Counted from the first letter of the stretch, positions 26,307 to 35,517 are shown. The stretch: 64,000 nt of DNA from Tenacibaculum haliotis (GCF_025215075.1 NZ_JAOBTH010000027.1:334405-398404), one strand, 5' to 3'. The notes: a model not told the origin generated them from the letters alone. A program made the numbers and translations.

Positions 26307-27299
26307 CTATTTTTCGAAACTTGATTTCTCTGGTAATATACTCTCAAACGCATCACTTATATCTTGCATCACTTTATTGTAATTTCTGATATGTATATTA
26401 TCATTTAAACAAACAAGCTTATATGTTTGTTCTTTAACTGCCTTAATAGCTTTTTTTGACTTAATGAGTAAAGGAAACATTTTTGTATCTTGATACGTAT
26501 TATATGGCACAAAATTCGAACTACATATTTGCCATGTTTTAAATAACTCAGGAGTATAATCATCATTACTTCTAAACCTATGCTCAGACATTTCAGTAAG
26601 TTCCTCATTACAATGCTTCCAAACATCTTCAAAAGTAGATTTTAAAAAAGGTTGTGCATTATGAGGAGTACGAAGTGTAATAAACTCATTATAATACTTC
26701 AATAACTTTGTTAACCTTCCTCTCTTACCGTAAGACGGATCGTACCATTTTGCGTGATCTCTTTTAAAAACCTCCTTCTTATCAAAATGTTTATTGATAA
26801 GTCGTATGTTGTTTTTAAGCATTTTTTCGAATTGAGAAATACCTGTGTTTTTTCTAAAAGTAGCAATATCTTTAGGTAGTCCTCCTTCAAAAAAACGAGT
26901 CTCAGGAACAGTATTCGTAATAAAAAAATCATCATTAAAATACACAAATCGCTCTGACAAATCAGGAATTTTGTGCATGTAAATTTCTATTAAATTCGAA
27001 TTAAAAACTGGTAAATACTGTTTTGGAATATAATCTGAATGACTTACCAAATTTATTTTAGGATGATTTTCATCTAACCACTCTGGTTTTTGACCACTCG
27101 TAACAAAATGAATTTTTCGAACCCAAGGAGTAAATTTATCAATACCTCTAAACCAATATTTTAAAAATCCATGATCACGAAAACGCGCTTCAGAAAGCTC
27201 ATTCACTGAATTATCTATTTTATTAGAATACTTCGAAAATTCCTTAATCCATTTAGGATCATCCATATCAACCCAAGTAACCACAAAATCTATCCCCAT
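26307..27299 (-). CDS. Stealth-family sugar-phosphate transferase
   Basis: 330 residues. The start MGIDFVVTWVDMDDPKW is the Stealth CR1 motif. EARFRDHGFLKYWFRGIDKFTPWVRKIHFVTSGQKPEWL with FVYFNDDFFI (around 130-140) matches CR2, and the C-terminal third fits CR3/CR4. Stealth proteins transfer hexose-1-phosphate to make phosphodiester-linked surface glycans, related to the human GlcNAc-1-phosphotransferase. It stands alone, without capsule or glycosyltransferase neighbours, in a core-gene setting. Donor and acceptor are unknown. Confidence 0.85.
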   Translation of the reverse strand: MGIDFVVTWVDMDDPKWIKEFSKYSNKIDNSVNELSEARFRDHGFLKYWFRGIDKFTPWVRKIHFVTSGQKPEWLDENHPKINLVSHSDYIPKQYLPVFNSNLIEIYMHKIPDLSERFVYFNDDFFITNTVPETRFFEGGLPKDIATFRKNTGISQFEKMLKNNIRLINKHFDKKEVFKRDHAKWYDPSYGKRGRLTKLLKYYNEFITLRTPHNAQPFLKSTFEDVWKHCNEELTEMSEHRFRSNDDYTPELFKTWQICSSNFVPYNTYQDTKMFPLLIKSKKAIKAVKEQTYKLVCLNDNIHIRNYNKVMQDISDAFESILPEKSSFEK

Positions 27300-27656
27300 C
27301 TTATTTATATAAAAATTAAACGAATCTGTATAAGATTCAAAAGTAAGTTATTTTCAATATAAACATAGTCATATTACCTAAGAATTACAGGTTATCCAAT
27401 AATTCTATATCACTAAAATATTAACATTTCAATAAAATAAAAAAACTAACAGAGAACAATCATAAAGAAACAACGGGTTTACCAAAAATAAGCAGTGTTA
27501 CAATTGTTACAAATAATGAGGAATTTTCCAGTACTTTTACAACGCTAAAAACAGTAGTGTTTTAATAACTAAATTAGGTGGCACAAACCAAAAGTGCATA
27601 GCAAACAGTATTGGTGGCTACTAAAATCATAATAGCATATATTAAAAAACTTTATA
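27300..27656. other. 357-base noncoding stretch between Stealth gene and YeeE pair
   Basis: Holds the divergent promoters for the leftward Stealth gene and the rightward YeeE pair. No convincing TAnnTTTG box (the nearest is TACTTTTA near 27532). A small hairpin AAAACA/TGTTTT with loop GTAG lies at about 27549-27564. I see no coding potential and no riboswitch I can name. Confidence 0.4.
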
Positions 27657-28217
27657 ATGGATATTATATTACAACCATGGCCTTGGTATCTATCGGGTCC
27701 ACTAATTGCCTTTGTGCTTTTCTTGTTTTTTTACTTCGGAAAAAACTTTGGCATCTCTACAAATTTAGAAACCATGTGTACCATTGCAGGTGCGGGTAAA
27801 GTTTCTGATTACTTTAAAAAAGATTGGAAAGAACGTGATTGGGCACTTACTTTTTTGGTAGGATTAATTATTGGCGGCTTTATAAGCATTACTTATTTAT
27901 CAGCAACAAACACAATTAATTTAAACCCAAAAACCGTACAAGAATTAGCCGATTTAGGTTTTGCCAATGCAGGAAACTCATATGTACCTTCTGAAATTTT
28001 CAGTATCGAAAACATGCTTACTTTAAAAGGTTTTTCAATTTTACTAATTGCCGGAGTTTTAATTGGCTTCGGAACTCGCTATGCTGGCGGATGCACTTCT
28101 GGCCATGCTATTACAGGCTTAAGTAGCTTACAATTACCATCGTTAATTGCGGTAATTGGTTTTTTTATAGGTGGTTTACTAATGACATGGGTATTATTCC
28201 CTTTAATTTTCGGATAA
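27657..28217 (+). CDS. YeeE/YedE-family membrane protein, first half
   Basis: 186 residues, about four TMs (roughly 10-28, 64-82, 124-140, 157-183). GGCTSGH with C146 is the conserved YeeE motif, and C41 in ETMCTIAGAG is a second conserved cysteine. YeeE/YedE (TsuA) proteins move thiosulfate or related sulfur species across the inner membrane through cysteine relays. This is the split form whose second half is the next gene, 1 base away. Confidence 0.85.
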   Translation: MDIILQPWPWYLSGPLIAFVLFLFFYFGKNFGISTNLETMCTIAGAGKVSDYFKKDWKERDWALTFLVGLIIGGFISITYLSATNTINLNPKTVQELADLGFANAGNSYVPSEIFSIENMLTLKGFSILLIAGVLIGFGTRYAGGCTSGHAITGLSSLQLPSLIAVIGFFIGGLLMTWVLFPLIFG

Positions 28218-28218
28218 C

Positions 28219-28632
28219 ATGAAAAATATAAAATTTTTAATAGTAGGTATTTTATTCGGAATTATTATGACAAAATCCGAAGCCATTTCATGGTATCGAA
28301 TTTATGAAATGTTTAAATTCCAATCCTTCCATATGTACGGAATTATAGGATCAGCAGTAGCAGTTTCTATGGTTTTGATGTATTTCTTTAAAAACGGAAA
28401 AATAAAAGATTATCAAGGAAACAAGATCAATATTAAAGAAAAGAAAAAAGGGATTATAAGAACACTTGTTGGCGGAACCATCTTTGGGTTGGGTTGGGCT
28501 TTGGCAGGCGCTTGCCCTGCTCCTATTTTTGTGTTAATTGGTCATGGTATTTTCCCTGTAATTATTGTTTTAATAGGTGCAATGTTGGGTGCTTTTATTT
28601 ATGGACTACTAAGTAAAAAACTACCTAATTAA
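28219..28632 (+). CDS. YeeE/YedE-family membrane protein, second half (DUF6691-like)
   Basis: 137 residues with four TMs (about 4-20, 39-57, 82-100, 104-130). WALAGACPAPIF with C99 is the matching cysteine motif of the second half. With the upstream gene it makes a full YeeE-like sulfur transporter. The usual companion genes (MBL-fold persulfide dioxygenase, TauE/SafE exporter) are not next to it. Confidence 0.82.
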   Translation: MKNIKFLIVGILFGIIMTKSEAISWYRIYEMFKFQSFHMYGIIGSAVAVSMVLMYFFKNGKIKDYQGNKINIKEKKKGIIRTLVGGTIFGLGWALAGACPAPIFVLIGHGIFPVIIVLIGAMLGAFIYGLLSKKLPN

Positions 28633-28649
28633 TTCTTAACAATAATTAG

Positions 28650-28738
28650 TAGCTATTTCCCGCTTTTCGCACTCGCTCTCTGCGAGGAGCTCAGACAATT
28701 ACTACAATCGGGGCTAAACTTATTTATTGTGTTTAGCC
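28650..28738. repeat. REP-like interspersed palindromic element overlapping a terminator
   Basis: Begins TAGCTATTTCCCG and ends CGGGGCTA, inverted ends with an internal GCTC/GAGC hairpin around 28674-28691. Elements with this CCCGCT...CGGGGCTA pattern are scattered in flavobacterial genomes (from memory). Its right end merges with a hairpin GGCTAAAC (28712-28719)/GTTTAGCC (28731-28738), which could terminate the YeeE pair. Confidence 0.5.
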
Positions 28739-28850
28739 TAAATTTTTAGTCTCTTTTTTCTATTATATCAGTTCGAGTGAAGTCGAGAACTACTTTTATA
28801 ATCAATAATAACTAGCCTTAAAATTAAATAATTTATCAATTATAAAGTTT

Positions 28851-29453
28851 TCACTCCTTCATTAAAACAGCATCCAATAAATTGGAGTTTGTGTTATCAA
28901 CCACACTCCAATTATATATTTTAGAAAGTTGATAAATCTTCGATAATTCTTCAAGTAAACGCACTTTAGCATCCTTTTGTAGTTTAGACACTGTAATTGT
29001 CGATTGTATCTTTTCAATCGCTTTAGCATTCAATTTATTAAACTCAGTCTTTGAAAAAGTATTAAACTGACTTTGTTGTAAATCGAAATACTGAATATCT
29101 GGAGATATCAAAACTTCTTCTTTCGGAATTTTGTTGATGATTATTCGTCTACCAATACTATCTATTTGAATTTCTAACTTCGATAAATCATAACCAACCT
29201 CAACTTTAGCATTAACAGAAAGAATTGCTTTTTTTTCGAAAGACAAATAATCGTATAAATATTTTTTAGTATCAGAGAAACTATACATTTCAGAAAAAAC
29301 ACCTTCAGAAACTACTAATTTACTTAGGTTTTGTATGCCGTTTAAAACAACTTTAATTTCTTCTTTTTGATGTTTCTCTACTTTCTTTTCATACCAAAAC
29401 TTGGCAATTAAAAAGCCCAATAAAAAAATAGCTAAATATTTAAGAATACGCAT
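28851..29453 (-). CDS. DUF4230 membrane-anchored protein
   Basis: 200 residues. One N-terminal TM (about 4-20), then a periplasmic domain of the DUF4230 type with KLVVSEGVFSEMYSFSD, LSVNAKVEVGYDLSKLEIQID and RIIINKIPKEEVLISPDIQYFD. Function unknown. It follows lspA by about 80 bases on the same strand. Confidence 0.8.
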   Translation of the reverse strand: MRILKYLAIFLLGFLIAKFWYEKKVEKHQKEEIKVVLNGIQNLSKLVVSEGVFSEMYSFSDTKKYLYDYLSFEKKAILSVNAKVEVGYDLSKLEIQIDSIGRRIIINKIPKEEVLISPDIQYFDLQQSQFNTFSKTEFNKLNAKAIEKIQSTITVSKLQKDAKVRLLEELSKIYQLSKIYNWSVVDNTNSNLLDAVLMKE

Positions 29454-29533
29454 ACTTTTATTTTTCTATAAATATAAATGATAAACAATCAATTATAAAT
29501 ATAAAAAAATATATTTACTGAAAGGTTTATAGC

Positions 29534-30118
29534 TTAAACTTCTTTTTCTTCTTCTTTCGGAAACGCTTGCTTATTAAATATGAATAACAACGCAACTCCG
29601 ATGCTTATCCAAGAATCTGCTCCGTTAAAAATAGCATTAAAAAAAGTAAAACTTTCTCCTTCATACATCGGAAAGTATAACATATCTACCACTTTTCCGT
29701 AAAATAATTCACCGTAAGGCTTATCAGAAAATAATGTTGCTACATTATGGTACGAGCTATCGAAGATTACTCCGTAAAAAACAGAGTCGATAATATTACC
29801 TACTGCACCAGCTAAAACCAATGCAATTGCAATAACAACAGCTGTATGTGCTTGTCTTTTTATGGTTTGCCATAGCCAGTATACAATACCAGAAACTGCT
29901 ACAACTCTAAATAAAGTTAAAAATAACTTACCCGCTCTACCGCCAAATTCAAAGCCCCAAGCCATACCATTATTTTCAGTAAAATGTATTTTAAACCAAT
30001 CACCAAAAACAACTACTTCTTCTCCTAGTTGAAAATGTGTTTTAACATATATTTTACTGATTTGATCAATTAAAATTGCTAAAACTACGGTAAGTATTGC
30101 GATATTTTTTTTAGACAT
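29534..30118 (-). CDS. lspA: Lipoprotein signal peptidase (signal peptidase II)
   Basis: Cleaves prolipoproteins before the lipidated cysteine. 194 residues, longer than the usual 160 because of an insertion between the catalytic regions (about 115-140). Four TMs. The catalytic aspartates are D111 in GAVGNIIDS and D168 in FNGADSWIS; FTENNGMAWGF is also conserved. It belongs to the ileS-dksA-lspA order common in Flavobacteriaceae, here with one extra gene between dksA and lspA. Confidence 0.93.
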   Translation of the reverse strand: MSKKNIAILTVVLAILIDQISKIYVKTHFQLGEEVVVFGDWFKIHFTENNGMAWGFEFGGRAGKLFLTLFRVVAVSGIVYWLWQTIKRQAHTAVVIAIALVLAGAVGNIIDSVFYGVIFDSSYHNVATLFSDKPYGELFYGKVVDMLYFPMYEGESFTFFNAIFNGADSWISIGVALLFIFNKQAFPKEEEKEV

Positions 30119-30161
30119 TTTATAAATTTAATAGCTGCTAAAATAAGAAAAGTATTCGTTT

Positions 30162-30791
30162 TTATTCCGTTATTAGGAGAACATTAGCGTTCATAGAACG
30201 CACTTTAAAATCGTGGATCGCTTTTCTGGTGTTTTTAGTATAAAACTGCTGCTTATAACTATTTTCATTTACACGTATTTCTCCATTTTTTGTTTCAATA
30301 CTTACGGCACTTTTCTTTGATAAAACAGCAGAAACATTTCCTAAAAACAACTGAACCAACGCATTTCTCTTTACTTTATGTAAGTTTACAGTTCCTTTAT
30401 CAATATAAATACTTAAATCTCCGTTATAACTTTTAGATGTTATTGCAATCGTTTTTCCGTAGATACTTACAATCTTATTTTTTGGTATTTTAATTATTGC
30501 CGCAGCTCGTTGCAGTCGTTTTGTAATATATTTCCTAAAAACAGGTTCCTTAAATGTATTAAAATTAAGTTTAAAGCCTACTTTTAAAATGTCATTTTCT
30601 TCTGTGATAAGAATTGTATGTGTATTCGGATTTTCATCTAACAATATTACTTCTATTTGGTTACTTGTAGCAGTTTCAATAACTACATCGTCCAATCCAT
30701 CTGTAATAATTTCTATTTCTTCTGATTGAAAAGTGCTTTTTTTAATTAATTTTTCTTGAGCAAAAAGAAACATGTTTGCAAATAAAAACAT
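30162..30791 (-). CDS. Secreted protein of unknown function, beta-rich (GIN/DUF4097-like)
   Basis: 209 residues from ATG 30791, starting MFLFANMFLFAQEK, a short signal-like segment. An upstream TTG (30863) would give a longer N-terminus that runs through a terminator-like hairpin, so I reject it. The mature part is repeating short beta strands (SKSYNGDLSIYIDKGTVNLHKV, AVSIETKNGEIRVNENSY), like the parallel beta-helix of GIN/DUF4097 adhesin-like proteins. The assignment is tentative. It sits between the DksA-like gene and lspA. Confidence 0.6.
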   Translation of the reverse strand: MFLFANMFLFAQEKLIKKSTFQSEEIEIITDGLDDVVIETATSNQIEVILLDENPNTHTILITEENDILKVGFKLNFNTFKEPVFRKYITKRLQRAAAIIKIPKNKIVSIYGKTIAITSKSYNGDLSIYIDKGTVNLHKVKRNALVQLFLGNVSAVLSKKSAVSIETKNGEIRVNENSYKQQFYTKNTRKAIHDFKVRSMNANVLLITE

Positions 30792-30805
30792 CGTTAAACA
30801 AACGT

Positions 30806-30841
30806 GCTTAAAACAAAAGAAACCTCTAAAAAGAGGTTTCC
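30806..30841 (-). terminator. Terminator after the DksA-like gene
   Basis: Stem GAAACCTCT/AGAGGTTTC followed on the minus strand by TTTTGTTTT, starting 27 bases after the dksA-like stop. It lies just upstream of the ATG chosen for the next gene. Confidence 0.75.
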
Positions 30842-30867
30842 TATTATTATTGTAACTATACAAAATC

Positions 30868-31245
30868 TTATTGTTTACGCTTTGCCTCTATACTTAATGT
30901 AGCATGAGGAACTAATTTTAAGCGTTCTTTCTGAATTAATTTTCCTGTAACTCTACAAATACCATATGTTTTATTTTCAATACGAACTAGCGCATTTTTT
31001 AAATCACGGATAAACTTTTCTTGACGAATAGCTAGTTGCATATTTGCCTCTTTTGCCATTGTGTCTGAACCTTCATCAAACGATTTAAATGTTGGTGAAG
31101 TATCTTCTGTACCATTATCTGAACCGTTTTTATAAGAAGCTTGTAATAAGCTTAAATCTTCTTCTGACTGCTTAATTTTATTTAAAATGATTCCTTTAAA
31201 TTCTTCTAAATCATTATCGGAGTATCTTATTGTAACATCTTCCAT
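30868..31245 (-). CDS. TraR/DksA-family regulator with degenerate zinc finger
   Basis: 125 residues from ATG 31245, 5 bases after the ileS stop (the overlapping TTG at 31263 is less likely). DksA-type proteins enter the RNA polymerase secondary channel. The coiled coil spans about 12-90 and carries an acidic stretch FDEGSDTMAKE in place of the DxxDxA tip. The finger reads YGICRVTGKLIQKERLKLVPHATLSIEAK: of four cysteines only C97 remains, so zinc binding is unlikely. This form is usual in Bacteroidota. Confidence 0.88.
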   Translation of the reverse strand: MEDVTIRYSDNDLEEFKGIILNKIKQSEEDLSLLQASYKNGSDNGTEDTSPTFKSFDEGSDTMAKEANMQLAIRQEKFIRDLKNALVRIENKTYGICRVTGKLIQKERLKLVPHATLSIEAKRKQ

Positions 31246-31249
31246 AAAG

Positions 31250-34200
31250 CTATATTTTTTCAATTAACATTCTACTATTTATGGTATCGAATTCAATTTC
31301 TGTACCATCTTTTAAAACATCAACAAAAACTAATTCATTTGTTAATGTTTCCGCTTTAATATAAGCGGCATTTGCTGCTACAGACCCTTGTAAATCAGCA
31401 GCTTTTAAAATGGTTAATTTTATTTTATCTGTTACTTCTAAACCAGAATCCTTACGTGCATTTTGAATTCTGTTTATCAATTCCCTTGCAACACCTTCTT
31501 TACGTAAATCTTCGTTTATTGTAACATCTAAAGCAACGGTTAAACCCTCTGCATTTGCTACCAACCAACCTTCAATATCTTTAGAAGAAATCTCTACATC
31601 AGCGGTTTCTAAATTAATCATTTTCTCATTAATCTCAACAGAAATAGTTCCTTCTTTTTCTATTTTGATAATATCTTCTTGCGTAAATTTTTGTATCTCA
31701 TTCGCAATCAACTTCATATCCTTACCAAACTTTGGCCCTAAAGCTTTAAAATTTGGTTTTATTTGTTTTACTAAAATACCTGAAGCATCGTCTAACAACT
31801 CTATTTCCTTAACATTTACCTCTGATTTAATTAAATCAGCAACTGCTAAAATTTCTTCTTTTTGAGTTGCATCTAAAACCGGAATCATGATTTTTTGTAA
31901 TGGTTGACGTACTTTTATCTTTTCTTTAGCTCTTAACGATAAAACTAATGAAGATATTGTTTGTGCGTTTTCCATTTTACGCTCTAAAGACTTATCAATT
32001 AAATTAGCATCGTATTTTGGAAATTCTGCTAAGTGCACACTTTCAAATCCTTCGATATTTGTTGTACTCACTAAATCTTTATACAATTTATCCATAAAGA
32101 AAGGTGCTACTGGCGATGCCAATTTAGCAACCGTAAGCATACAAGTATATAAAGTTTGATATGCTGATATTTTATCTTGTGCGTATTCGCCTTTCCAAAA
32201 ACGTCTTCTACACAAACGAACATACCAGTTACTTAAATGGTCTTGTACAAAATCAGAGATTGCTCTCGTTGCTTTTGTTGGTTCATATTCTGCATAAAAA
32301 ACATCAACTTTTTGAACTAAAGTATTTAATTCTGATAAAATCCAACGATCAATTTCTGGCCTTTCGTTTAAAGGAACCTCAGCTTCGCTATAATTGAAAT
32401 TATCTAAATTTGCATATAAACTAAAGAAAGAATACGTGTTGTAAAGTGTTCCGAAAAACTTTCTACTAACCTCTGTAATTCCGTCTAAATCGAACTTTAA
32501 ATTATCCCAAGGATTTGCGTTCGATATCATGTACCAACGCGTAGCATCAGGTCCATATTTATCTAACGTTGAAAACGGATCTACTCCATTTCCTAAACGC
32601 TTCGACATTTTTTGTCCGTTTTTGTCTAACACCAATCCGTTAGAAACAACGTTTTTATAGGCTTTATCATCAAAAACCATGGTTGCAATAGCGTGTAAGG
32701 TATAAAACCATCCACGAGTTTGATCTACTCCTTCGGCAATGAAATCGGCTGTTTTCCAACCTTCTTCTACCAATTCTTTATTTTCAAACGGATAATGCCA
32801 TTGTGCATACGGCATAGAACCAGAATCGAACCAAACATCAATTAAATCTGCTTCACGTTGCATCGGTTCTCCTGAATCAGAAATCAAGGTGATTTTATCA
32901 ACTACATTTTTATGTAAATCAACCGTATCATAATTTTCGTCTGACATATCTCCTGATACGAAATCAGCAAAAATATCTTCAGACATTACTCCAGCTTTTA
33001 CAGCCTTTTGCATTTCTTCTTTTAACTCAGCTACAGAACCCATTATTTTAGTTTCCTTACCATCTTCTGTTCTCCAAACTGGTAGTGGAATTCCCCAAAA
33101 ACGAGAACGTGACAAGTTCCAATCATTGGCATTTTTCAACCAATTTCCAAAACGACCTGTTCCGGTTGATGCTGGTTTCCAATTAACCTCTTCGTTTAAA
33201 GAGTGCATACGTTCTTTAACGTCTGTTACTTTTATAAACCAAGAATCTAATGGATAATATAAAATAGGCTTATCAGTTCTCCAACAATGCGGATAACTGT
33301 GCACATATTTCTCTACCTTAAAGGCTTTATTTTCTTCTTTTAATTTTATCGCTATTTGTACATCTACTGATTTTTCTGGAGCTTCTCCATCAGCATAGTA
33401 TTCATTTTTAACGTACATCCCTGCAAACTCACCTACTTCTTTAGTAAACTTACCTTGTAAATCTACTAAAGGAACTAAATTATCGTTCGCATCTTTAACT
33501 AACATTGGTGGTACACCTGCATCTTTACAAACAATAGCATCATCAGCTCCAAAAGTTGGTGCTGTATGTACAATTCCTGTTCCGTCTTCCGTAGTAACAA
33601 AATCTCCTGGAATTACTCTAAACGCATCCTCAGCATTTTCATAAGGTAGTACATACGGTAATAATTGCTCGTATTTAGTACCCACTAAATCTGCTCCTTT
33701 ACATTCTGCTACAACCAAGTAAGGTATTTGCTTATCATCTGCTTTATAACTTGCTAAATCTCCTTCATTTTCAACAGCCTTAAACTTCTTTCCTGCAAAT
33801 TGCTTTCCTACTAAAGGCTTTCCTAAAATTACTTGCGTAGGTTCGAATGTATATTGGTTAAATGTTTTTACTAAAACATAATCAATTTTTGGCCCAACGG
33901 TTAGTGCTGTATTACTTGGCAACGTCCAAGGAGTAGTTGTCCAAGCTAAAATATGAACATCACTTCCGTTTTGTAAAATACTTGGTAGTGTTTCGGTAAC
34001 TGCTTTAAACTGTGCTACAACAGTAGTATCGGTAACATCTTGATACGCTCCTGGTTGATTTACCTCATGAGAACTCAATCCAGTTCCTGCTTTTGGTGAA
34101 TATGGCTGAATTGTATATCCTTTATACATCAAATCTTTGTTATAGATTTGTTTTAACAACCACCAAACAGTTTCCATATATTTTGGTTTATAGGTAACAT

Positions 34201-34648
34201 ACGGATCTTCCATATCTACCCAATATCCCATTTTTTCGGTAAGTGTATTCCAAATATCCGTATACTTCATTACTGCTTTTTTACAAGCAATATTGTATTC
34301 TTCTACCGTAATTTTAGTACCGATATCTTCTTTGGTAATTCCTAATTCTTTTTCTACACCAAGTTCCACTGGTAAACCATGGGTATCCCAACCAGCTTTA
34401 CGCTTTACTTGAAATCCTTTTAAGGTTTTGTAACGGCAAAAAATATCTTTAATGGTACGTCCCATTGCGTGGTGAATACCCGGTAAACCATTTGCTGAAG
34501 GTGGTCCTTCAAAAAAGATAAACGGCTTGTTATCATCACGGGTAGTTATACTTTTTTCAAAAATGTTGTTTTCTTTCCAGTAATTAAGGATTTCATCAGC
34601 AACATTTGGCAAGTTAAGCCCCTTGTATTCAGTAAACTTCGTACTCAT
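31250..34648 (-). CDS. ileS: Isoleucyl-tRNA synthetase, type 2, with GIHH signature
   Basis: Charges tRNA-Ile. 1132 residues, the long type 2 (eukaryote-like) form. The class I signature, normally HxGH, reads GIHH (57-60) in SANGLPGIHHAMGR: first and third residues swapped. KMSKR is present in KNGQKMSKRLGNG. The CP1 editing domain lies about 190-430, with AWTTTPWTLPSNTA as the editing-site threonine-rich peptide and TAPTFGADD further on. YPHCWRTDKPILYYPLDSWF is type-2-like. A TAATTTTG box is at 34674-34681, minus strand. The swapped motif is the oddity (see findings). Confidence 0.96.
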   Translation of the reverse strand: MSTKFTEYKGLNLPNVADEILNYWKENNIFEKSITTRDDNKPFIFFEGPPSANGLPGIHHAMGRTIKDIFCRYKTLKGFQVKRKAGWDTHGLPVELGVEKELGITKEDIGTKITVEEYNIACKKAVMKYTDIWNTLTEKMGYWVDMEDPYVTYKPKYMETVWWLLKQIYNKDLMYKGYTIQPYSPKAGTGLSSHEVNQPGAYQDVTDTTVVAQFKAVTETLPSILQNGSDVHILAWTTTPWTLPSNTALTVGPKIDYVLVKTFNQYTFEPTQVILGKPLVGKQFAGKKFKAVENEGDLASYKADDKQIPYLVVAECKGADLVGTKYEQLLPYVLPYENAEDAFRVIPGDFVTTEDGTGIVHTAPTFGADDAIVCKDAGVPPMLVKDANDNLVPLVDLQGKFTKEVGEFAGMYVKNEYYADGEAPEKSVDVQIAIKLKEENKAFKVEKYVHSYPHCWRTDKPILYYPLDSWFIKVTDVKERMHSLNEEVNWKPASTGTGRFGNWLKNANDWNLSRSRFWGIPLPVWRTEDGKETKIMGSVAELKEEMQKAVKAGVMSEDIFADFVSGDMSDENYDTVDLHKNVVDKITLISDSGEPMQREADLIDVWFDSGSMPYAQWHYPFENKELVEEGWKTADFIAEGVDQTRGWFYTLHAIATMVFDDKAYKNVVSNGLVLDKNGQKMSKRLGNGVDPFSTLDKYGPDATRWYMISNANPWDNLKFDLDGITEVSRKFFGTLYNTYSFFSLYANLDNFNYSEAEVPLNERPEIDRWILSELNTLVQKVDVFYAEYEPTKATRAISDFVQDHLSNWYVRLCRRRFWKGEYAQDKISAYQTLYTCMLTVAKLASPVAPFFMDKLYKDLVSTTNIEGFESVHLAEFPKYDANLIDKSLERKMENAQTISSLVLSLRAKEKIKVRQPLQKIMIPVLDATQKEEILAVADLIKSEVNVKEIELLDDASGILVKQIKPNFKALGPKFGKDMKLIANEIQKFTQEDIIKIEKEGTISVEINEKMINLETADVEISSKDIEGWLVANAEGLTVALDVTINEDLRKEGVARELINRIQNARKDSGLEVTDKIKLTILKAADLQGSVAANAAYIKAETLTNELVFVDVLKDGTEIEFDTINSRMLIEKI

Positions 34649-34713
34649 TTTGTAATTGTATTAATTGAATTGGCAAAATTACGTATTTTCTTGTAATTGT
34701 AGTAGTTGACACT

Positions 34714-34745
34714 AAAAAAAAGCCCTTAAATAAAGGCTTTTTAAT
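34714..34745 (-). terminator. Terminator after the TerB-DnaJ gene
   Basis: Hairpin AAAAAGCC/GGCTTTTT around a T/A-rich loop with a T-run on the minus strand, 14 bases past the stop. Confidence 0.8.
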
Positions 34746-34758
34746 TCGATTCTACTTT

Positions 34759-35517
34759 TTAAGAAATACCTCTCTCTTCTTTTATTTGTTCGTAAGCAGC
34801 TTGAATTTTTTGAAATTTCTCTTTCGCTCCCTGTTTATGTTCCTCTCCAAAGCCTTCTAATTTATCTGGATGGTATTTTTTAGCCATCTTTCTATATGCT
34901 TTTTTCAATTCGTCGTTGGTAGCTGTTTTGGTTATTTCTAATATTTTATATGCGCTATCTGACTCATTATAAAACATCGCTTTTATTGATGAATAATCAG
35001 GGTCGTTTATATATAAATATCCCGCTATTTTTCTTATTTCTTCTTCTTCGGATGAAGCTACTTGTCCGTCTGCTTTTGCTATTCCGAATAAAAAATGTAT
35101 TAATTGTAATCGAGAAGAATGCGACATATGTTGGCGAATTTGCATACACACCTGACGGGTTGATATCTGCTTTTTAATAATTCCGCTAAATAACTTAAAC
35201 GCATGATTTGCCCGTTCTTTTCCATACATTTTCACAAAATGCATGCGTACATAATCTAACTCTCGTTGATCAATTTTACCATCTGCTTTAATAACTACTG
35301 AGGCTAAAATCAATAAAGTGATTTCAAAATCGCCAGAAGTAGCCCTTCCTCTTCGTTGCGGTTCTGATTGTCGTTGATATTCTTTTTGTTCTGCCGTAAA
35401 ATCTTCTACCGAAACTCCATCAATAAAACTACCAACTGCAAACCCAATAATGGCACCTATTGGACCACCCATTGTAAATCCTGCTCCGGCTCCAAGCCAT
35501 TTTGCAAATTTTCCCAT
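34759..35517 (-). CDS. TerB + DnaJ domain protein (DjlA-like)
   Basis: 252 residues. A glycine-rich N-terminal segment (GAGAGFTMGGPIGAIIGFAVGSF, about 9-32) may insert into the membrane. A TerB-type helical domain follows (about 60-170), then a C-terminal J-domain (about 190-252) with the HPD tripeptide at 216-218 in KKYHPDKLEGFG. The layout matches DjlA, a membrane co-chaperone that stimulates DnaK. A TATATTTA box precedes it. No operon partners. Confidence 0.88.
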   Translation of the reverse strand: MGKFAKWLGAGAGFTMGGPIGAIIGFAVGSFIDGVSVEDFTAEQKEYQRQSEPQRRGRATSGDFEITLLILASVVIKADGKIDQRELDYVRMHFVKMYGKERANHAFKLFSGIIKKQISTRQVCMQIRQHMSHSSRLQLIHFLFGIAKADGQVASSEEEEIRKIAGYLYINDPDYSSIKAMFYNESDSAYKILEITKTATNDELKKAYRKMAKKYHPDKLEGFGEEHKQGAKEKFQKIQAAYEQIKEERGIS

